NCBI GenBank assembly: GCA_903921605.1
Contig: CAIXQV010000665.1
Coordinates: 1-20,240, forward strand
DNA: 20,240 nucleotides
Reading direction: 5' to 3'
Source: an uncultured Planctomycetaceae bacterium
GTDB taxonomy: Bacteria; Planctomycetota; Planctomycetia; Planctomycetales; Planctomycetaceae
Part shown: positions 16,255 through 20,240 of the stretch, piece after piece
Layout: every line of letters starts with the position of its first letter
How positions within the stretch are numbered: position 1 is the first letter of the stretch
Program-made: the position numbers and the translations under genes
The notes under the pieces: generated by a model
Seen by the model: only the letters and a program-made list of their open reading frames with translations
The model's database searches: none
What the model was told of the DNA's origin: nothing

Positions 16255-16935
16255 TCACGAAGCTTTGCCGAGATCCAGATCCACAAAGAAATCCGCCACT
16301 GGGCTCGAAAAGCCCGGCAGCACACCGCCGCCGTCAATCGTATCTTTTTCGTGATACACAACCGCCGCGGCGGGCGAGGTATACACAGTCACGGAACGAT
16401 TGTCACAGTCCACTATCCAAATCAATTGTGTTCCCGAATGAAAGTATTCTATACGCTTGCGGGACATTTCCGCTTTCGTATTGCCGGGGCTTAGCACTTC
16501 GACGACCAATTCCGGGGCGAGCGGCGGAAATGCGTCTGTCGGAAATCGTCCCTGGGGTAACTGTTTGAGAGAGACAAAGGCCACGTCTGGAGCACGAACC
16601 ACATTGGCCAGAAGCTGAAACATTCCATCAGCTCCGGAAATAAGGCCCAATCGCCGTGTCGATACAAACTGACGAAGAATCGAGAGAATTGCCGCCGCCA
16701 CAACAGAAGATCCGAATCCCACGGCTTTCTCCACCAACGTCTGATCAATCAGCTCACACAACGTCGTTCCCTCAGCATTTGCGACTTCCAGATCATCGAT
16801 CGAAGCCGTGCCGGGGGCCGGAGAAAGTCGCAGCCGTTGCGCGGAAATGTTCCCCAGATCTTCAAGACGTTCAGCCAGTGACGGACTGAGCACTGTGGGA
16901 CCGAGCAGAATGGGACTGAGAATTGTGTTGACCAT
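16255..16935 (-). CDS. Uma2 family protein (DUF820, PD-(D/E)XK nuclease fold)
   Basis: Uma2/DUF820 proteins have a restriction-endonuclease-like fold and occur in many copies in planctomycetes and cyanobacteria; their cellular role is unknown. The 226-residue protein shows the family core: 'RAPDVAFVS' (D117), 'PELVVEVLSPGNTKAEMSRK' (141-160, E146), then 'YFHSGTQLIWIVDCDNRSVTVY' split as YFHSG (164-168) and LIWIVD (171-176). It has an unusual N-terminal extension of about 60 residues before the family core. The ATG is preceded by AGGAG seven to eight bases upstream, a good ribosome site. It sits between a PilZ-like gene and hemE on the same strand. A nuclease activity is inferred from the fold only. 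Confidence 0.88.
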   Translation of the reverse strand: MVNTILSPILLGPTVLSPSLAERLEDLGNISAQRLRLSPAPGTASIDDLEVANAEGTTLCELIDQTLVEKAVGFGSSVVAAAILSILRQFVSTRRLGLISGADGMFQLLANVVRAPDVAFVSLKQLPQGRFPTDAFPPLAPELVVEVLSPGNTKAEMSRKRIEYFHSGTQLIWIVDCDNRSVTVYTSPAAAVVYHEKDTIDGGGVLPGFSSPVADFFVDLDLGKAS

Positions 16936-17012
16936 GTTGCAACTCCTGAATCAGCAGCGTCGATGCACTCTTCAGGATTCTATCTGCGATTGTGCCCCGA
17001 GGGAATGTTCCT

Positions 17013-17564
17013 TCATTCGGCAAACGCATTTTCGACGCGTTGGCGGAATCTTAACGTCTGCAGAGAATCGGGCTCGTACATGGCTTCCACGCTCAATCCC
17101 ATCTGAAACCAGCCCCCCGGCCGATCGGTCACATGGCGTGCCGTCACGACAAAGAATCGCCAGACATTCTCCGGATCGGCGACTGCCGCCAGAAACTTGC
17201 TGGCTGCCAGTTTCACAGGCATCAGGACGCCAATACCCTGCCGACGCATATCACACGTGGCGGCCGGTATCGCCTTCTGCAGGTCCGCATTCTCAGGACC
17301 TCGATTTTCCTCGAACGGTATCAGCCAAATTCCTATCGCCACATTCCGAGTGCAATCAGTTCGCCGACTGGGTCGCGATCCTGACTCGAATGGCATCTGG
17401 CCCAAATCAAACTGGGTCAGCAAACGCGACAGTGCCAGTCCGGCTTGCTGTCGTGGGTTCCTCTTCTGGAAGACTCCGCCAAGATTGCTGAGGACCGGAA
17501 TGCGCTGGAACATGAGTTCGGCCTGAAAATGAAGATTGTGCCTTTCTGAAACTATTGGTTGCAT
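17013..17564 (-). CDS. PilZ-like domain protein, degenerate
   Basis: The product has 183 residues from the ATG at 17564; a TTG six codons upstream (17582) is the alternative start. A cytoplasmic protein is likely, since no signal or membrane segment is seen. The middle resembles planctomycete PilZ-type domains: a basic 'RPSRRTDCTRNVAIG' (about 63-77), then 'ATCDMRRQGIGVLMP' (about 100-114) in place of the c-di-GMP-binding (D/N)xSxxG, then 'GGWFQMGL'. The conserved Ser of DxSxxG is replaced by Arg, so c-di-GMP binding may be lost or altered. The family call is tentative. It is followed by the Uma2 gene 77 bases downstream on the same strand. Confidence 0.55.
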   Translation of the reverse strand: MQPIVSERHNLHFQAELMFQRIPVLSNLGGVFQKRNPRQQAGLALSRLLTQFDLGQMPFESGSRPSRRTDCTRNVAIGIWLIPFEENRGPENADLQKAIPAATCDMRRQGIGVLMPVKLAASKFLAAVADPENVWRFFVVTARHVTDRPGGWFQMGLSVEAMYEPDSLQTLRFRQRVENAFAE

Positions 17565-17687
17565 CCAACAATGCCGGGCCAACGCTTCAACAAAATCCTG
17601 ATTCCAGGCATTACGGTTGTATCAGCTTTTACGTTTATTCTTTATGCAGCCACGATCGAGGTCATGATCTGCATAATGTATCCCTCG

Positions 17688-17705
17688 AACCCCGGGCTAC
17701 GGGTT
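17688..17705. other. Short hairpin downstream of fumarase
   Basis: AACCC and GGGTT flank an eight-base GC-rich loop (17693-17700), about 30 bases after the fumarase stop on the minus strand. It may protect or end the transcript, but no T-run follows and the stem is only five pairs. Confidence 0.2.
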
Positions 17706-17732
17706 AAACGAAGGAACTTGCGAGACACGACA

Positions 17733-19364
17733 CTAATGTGAGCAACCGCCGCCGACGGATTCGAAGAAGTCGTTGCCCTTGTTGTCGACCAGAATAAAGG
17801 CCGGGAAGTCGACGACGTCGATTTTCCAGATGGCTTCCATCCCCAGTTCAGCGAACTCAACGACTTCCACGTTGCGAATATTTTCCTTCGCGAGGATCGC
17901 CGCTGGTCCACCAATACTGCCCAGATAGAAGCCGCCGTGCTTATGACAGGCGTCGGTCACCTGCTTGCCACGATTGCCCTTGGCAATCATGACCATGCTG
18001 CCGCCGTGAGACTGAAACAGATCGACATACGAATCCATGCGACCAGCCGTTGTCGGGCCGAACGATCCGCTGGCATAACCTTCAGGCTTCTTGGCAGGGC
18101 CGGCGTAGTAAACAGGATGGTTACGGAAATATTCCGGCAGCGGCTGTCCGGCATCGAGACGCTCTTTTAGCTTGGCATGGGCGATATCCCGAGCCACCAC
18201 AATTGGACCGGACAACAGCAATCGGGTCGTTACGGGATACTGGTTCAGGTCGGCAAGAATATCTTTCATCGGGCGATTCAAATCGACTCGCACGGCGCTG
18301 TCGTCTTTGCGATGCCGCAGATGTTCCGGAATATACTTGAGCGGTTCAAACTCCAGTTGTTCCAGGTAAACTCCGTCCTTCGTAATTTTGCCCTTCGCCT
18401 GTCGATCCGCGCTGCAGGATACGCCCATGCCGATCGGCAATGAAGCACCATGTCGCGGCAACCGGATGATTCGTACGTCCAATGCAAAGTACTTCCCGCC
18501 GAACTGAGCACCGATGCCGCACTTGCGAGCCGACTCCAGCATCTGGGCTTCGAGCTCAACGTCTCGGAACGCTCGACCGGAAGCGTTGCCGGTCGTTGGC
18601 AGATGATCGAGATACTTTGTGGACGCCAGCTTCACGGTCTTCATCGTGGCTTCGGCTGATGTTCCTCCGATGACGAACACGAGGTGATAAGGCGGGCACG
18701 CAGCGGTGCCGAGCGTCACCATTTTCGCGGTCAGATATTCCACCAGTGATTTCGGATTCAGGACGGCTCGCGTTTCCTGAAACAGAAACGACTTGTTCGC
18801 CGATCCGCCGCCTTTGGCAACGAACAGAAACTTGTAGTCGTTGCCGTCAACGGTCATCAAATCCATCTGCGCCGGCAGATTGGTGTTGGTGTTCTTTTCG
18901 TCCCACATATTCAACGCGGCATTCTGCGAATAACGCAGATTGTTCTCCGTGTAGGCATCGTAGACGCCTCGGGACAATGCGGCTTCGTCGCCGATGGACC
19001 AGACGGCATGGCCCTTCTTGCCCAGAATCGTGGCGGTCCCGGTGTCCTGGCAGAACGGAAGAACTCCGGCACTGGAGACATCCGCATTCTTCAGCATCGT
19101 CAATGCGACCATTCGGTCATTTTCGGAGGCTTCCGGGTCGTCCAGAATCGCGGCCACCTGCTTCAAATGAGCAGGCCGCAGAAAGAAGTTGATATCGTGA
19201 AAGGCCTGAGAACTCAGCAGAGTCAAAGCCTGAGGATCGACGCAGAGCACTTCCTGCCCTTCGAACGAGCGAACTTTGACATGCTCGGAAGTCAGCAGGC
19301 GGTAATGAGTTTCATCCCTGCCCAGATCAAACAGGGGCTCAAAATGAAAAGGCGCGGTGGGCAC
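17733..19364 (-). CDS. fumA: Class I fumarate hydratase (Fe-S dependent)
   Basis: Class I fumarase interconverts fumarate and L-malate in the citric acid cycle, using an oxygen-sensitive [4Fe-4S] cluster (cytoplasm). From the GTG at 19364 the protein has 543 residues, close to the E. coli FumA length. The cluster cysteines are visible as C105 in 'PFCQDTGT', C223 in 'AACPPYH' and C317 in 'GVSCSAD', almost the same numbers as in E. coli FumA. N-terminal substrate-binding and C-terminal beta domains are fused in one chain, ending 'ESVGGGCSH'. The frame is open to an ATG at 19478, but that start lies inside the tRNA gene and its terminator. The GTG has GGGAG nine bases upstream (19374-19378) and begins '[14 protein letters not shown]', so it is chosen. 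It lies 37 bases after the tRNA terminator stem region. L(+)-tartrate dehydratase is a relative, but it is usually split into two subunits. Confidence 0.92.
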   Translation of the reverse strand: MPTAPFHFEPLFDLGRDETHYRLLTSEHVKVRSFEGQEVLCVDPQALTLLSSQAFHDINFFLRPAHLKQVAAILDDPEASENDRMVALTMLKNADVSSAGVLPFCQDTGTATILGKKGHAVWSIGDEAALSRGVYDAYTENNLRYSQNAALNMWDEKNTNTNLPAQMDLMTVDGNDYKFLFVAKGGGSANKSFLFQETRAVLNPKSLVEYLTAKMVTLGTAACPPYHLVFVIGGTSAEATMKTVKLASTKYLDHLPTTGNASGRAFRDVELEAQMLESARKCGIGAQFGGKYFALDVRIIRLPRHGASLPIGMGVSCSADRQAKGKITKDGVYLEQLEFEPLKYIPEHLRHRKDDSAVRVDLNRPMKDILADLNQYPVTTRLLLSGPIVVARDIAHAKLKERLDAGQPLPEYFRNHPVYYAGPAKKPEGYASGSFGPTTAGRMDSYVDLFQSHGGSMVMIAKGNRGKQVTDACHKHGGFYLGSIGGPAAILAKENIRNVEVVEFAELGMEAIWKIDVVDFPAFILVDNKGNDFFESVGGGCSH

Positions 19365-19400
19365 GGTTGGAAACTCCCGCTGGAGGTGCTTTTGGTCCGT

Positions 19401-19440
19401 AAAAAAAGCCTGAGGTCTCTTTCGAGAACACAGGCTTTTG
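19401..19440 (-). terminator. Intrinsic terminator after tRNA-Asp
   Basis: Read on the minus strand, AAAAGCCTG pairs with CAGGCTTTT. A partly paired inner stem (GTTCTC with GAGACC) lies around a GAAA loop, and a T-run ends the structure (19401-19407). It starts five bases after the tRNA 3' end and separates tRNA transcription from fumarase. Confidence 0.85.
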
Positions 19441-19444
19441 AAAG

Positions 19445-19518
19445 CGAGGTCGACGGGACTTGAACCCGCGGCCTCCAACGTGACAGGCTGGCGCTCTAAC
19501 CAACTGAGCTACGACCCC
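19445..19518 (-). tRNA. tRNA-Asp (anticodon GTC)
   Basis: The minus strand folds as a 74-base cloverleaf. The acceptor stem pairs GGGGTCG with CGACCTC (one G-T pair), followed by T8-A9. The D arm is 'GCTCAGTTGGTTAGAGC'. The anticodon stem CCAGC/GTTGG carries the loop CTGTCAC, which gives anticodon GTC. The T arm is GCGGG-TTCAAGT-CCCGT. The discriminator base is G73, as usual for tRNA-Asp. CCA is not encoded and must be added by a nucleotidyltransferase. Confidence 0.97.
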
Positions 19519-19546
19519 TCGCTTGCCTTGCGGCTGAACAGGCGGA

Positions 19547-19575
19547 AGACTACAGCCTTCGACCCATCTTTTCAA
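19547..19575 (-). promoter_or_regulatory. Possible tRNA-Asp promoter
   Basis: On the minus strand TTGAAA (19575-19570) lies 17 bases before TAGTCT (19552-19547), about 28 bases ahead of the tRNA 5' end. The -35 box is good and the -10 box is poor. The position fits a tRNA promoter. Confidence 0.3.
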
Positions 19576-19752
19576 GAACTCCACGCGACAATTTCGGCAG
19601 ACTGTTGTGCTTCGCTTCAACCGAAGACAAAGAATTCTGCCTTCCGGTTCACTCAAACACGGCAAAGTCCGCGATCCACGATAGTTTAGAGCCCCTAAGT
19701 CGGCTTCTCACGAAAGAGACGCCCGGCAAAAACTTTGGATGAGATAATTCCT

Positions 19753-20240
19753 GTGAAACGATTTGACCGCGTCCAGATTCTGATTCTGTCAGTTCTGCTG
19801 CTCCCCATTGATGCATCCGCTGGCCAACCCATGGCTGACGGCCTGACGCAACTGCCTTACAACAATCCCGGACTGGCCGTCGATCTGGGTGTCGGCTTGT
19901 GGGCCTGGCCGGTTCCCTGCGATGCCGATGGAGACGGCGATTTTGATCTGATCGTTTCCTGCCCTGATAAACCGTCGAACGGAATCTGGCTGTTCGAGAA
20001 TTCTCAGGGCGACACAGCTGCTCACAAAATGCCGGTTTTCGAACCCGCCAGATTCCTTAGCCGCACCGTCCACTATGTCATGCCCAGCTATGTTGACGGT
20101 GGCATGCGAGTTCTCTCGCCGGGTGCTGAATATTCTGACTTCACCAAGGTTGGTTTGGCTCAAAAAACAAAGCTTCCGATTGAGTCAAACTTTCACAAGC
20201 CTCTGGGAACGCAACCCAAAGGCCCCAAAGTTCGCCACAA
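19753..20240 (+). CDS. Secreted FG-GAP/VCBS-like repeat protein, 5' part only
   Basis: A GTG at 19753 opens a frame that runs off the window, giving 162 residues. It starts with a signal peptide ('MKRFDRVQILILSVLLLPID', then ASAGQ), so export is likely. Residues about 49-70 read 'LWAWPVPCDADGDGDFDLIV', the beta-propeller FG-GAP/VCBS calcium loop (DxDxDGxxD) common in large secreted planctomycete proteins. The following 'GIWLFEN' is the usual next strand. A weak purine-rich stretch (GGATGAGA) lies upstream of the GTG; an in-frame TTG five codons earlier is possible but less likely. The rest of the protein and any enzymatic domain lie outside the window, so function cannot be assigned. Confidence 0.82.
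   Translation, partial: MKRFDRVQILILSVLLLPIDASAGQPMADGLTQLPYNNPGLAVDLGVGLWAWPVPCDADGDGDFDLIVSCPDKPSNGIWLFENSQGDTAAHKMPVFEPARFLSRTVHYVMPSYVDGGMRVLSPGAEYSDFTKVGLAQKTKLPIESNFHKPLGTQPKGPKVRH

Noticed and set aside
19789..20163. A 124-codon minus-strand frame at the right end
   Set aside because: The plus strand has a signal peptide and an FG-GAP loop over the same bases; the minus frame is its shadow.

Overview
The window looks like chromosomal DNA of a planctomycete (Planctomycetota). The reasons are an operon of very large membrane proteins with von Willebrand A (VWA) and glutamine-amidotransferase-like (GATase) folds of the type common in that phylum, a secreted FG-GAP-type protein, frequent GTG starts, weak or absent Shine-Dalgarno sites at several genes, a tRNA gene without encoded CCA, and moderate GC content. 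This assignment comes from gene content only; no rRNA or other marker is present.

Layout. (1) 1-260, minus strand: the 5' end of bpt, a leucyltransferase of the N-degron pathway, cut by the window edge. (2) 427-3306, plus strand: trpD, then a tungsten-type aldehyde:ferredoxin oxidoreductase. (3) 3310-3408: a compact non-coding element, 83 bp with 16-bp perfect terminal inverted repeats and exact 8-bp flanking direct repeats. It has the structure of a MITE (miniature inverted-repeat transposable element) inserted three bases after the oxidoreductase stop. (4) 3580-8734: three translationally coupled genes (ATGA overlaps): a DUF58 protein, a BatA-like VWA membrane protein, and a large membrane protein with a GATase-like region. 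(5) 8735-9834: a gene-poor stretch holding a promoter with an overlapping palindrome, then an isoprenylcysteine-methyltransferase-like membrane protein. (6) 9976-13604: a VWA/GATase membrane protein with a 12-bp tandem repeat, coupled by ATGA overlap to a secreted protein with a caspase/legumain-like (clan CD) His/Cys arrangement and two EF-hand-type calcium loops. (7) 13708-17564, minus strand: PilZ-like protein, Uma2-family protein, hemE and hemG, the last two overlapping. (8) 17733-19518, minus strand: tRNA-Asp(GTC), its intrinsic terminator, then a class I (Fe-S) fumarase. (9) 19753-20240, plus strand: the 5' end of a secreted FG-GAP/VCBS-like protein, cut by the window edge.

How the parts may work together. 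The DUF58, BatA-like, GATase-like, VWA/GATase and caspase-like genes probably encode one envelope-associated assembly. VWA MIDAS sites (metal-ion-dependent adhesion sites) would bind partners, and a secreted calcium-binding clan CD-like protein would be its soluble component. The AAA+ ATPase (MoxR) that normally precedes DUF58 is not in the window; the MITE and the oxidoreductase occupy that side. The methyltransferase gene separates the two coupled blocks and may be a later insertion. hemE and hemG act in porphyrin/heme synthesis; fumarase, trpD, bpt and tRNA-Asp are housekeeping genes. The most unusual items are the VWA/caspase-like operon, the MITE-like element, the possible decayed N-terminus at 9835-9972, and the in-frame repeat at 11776-11823.
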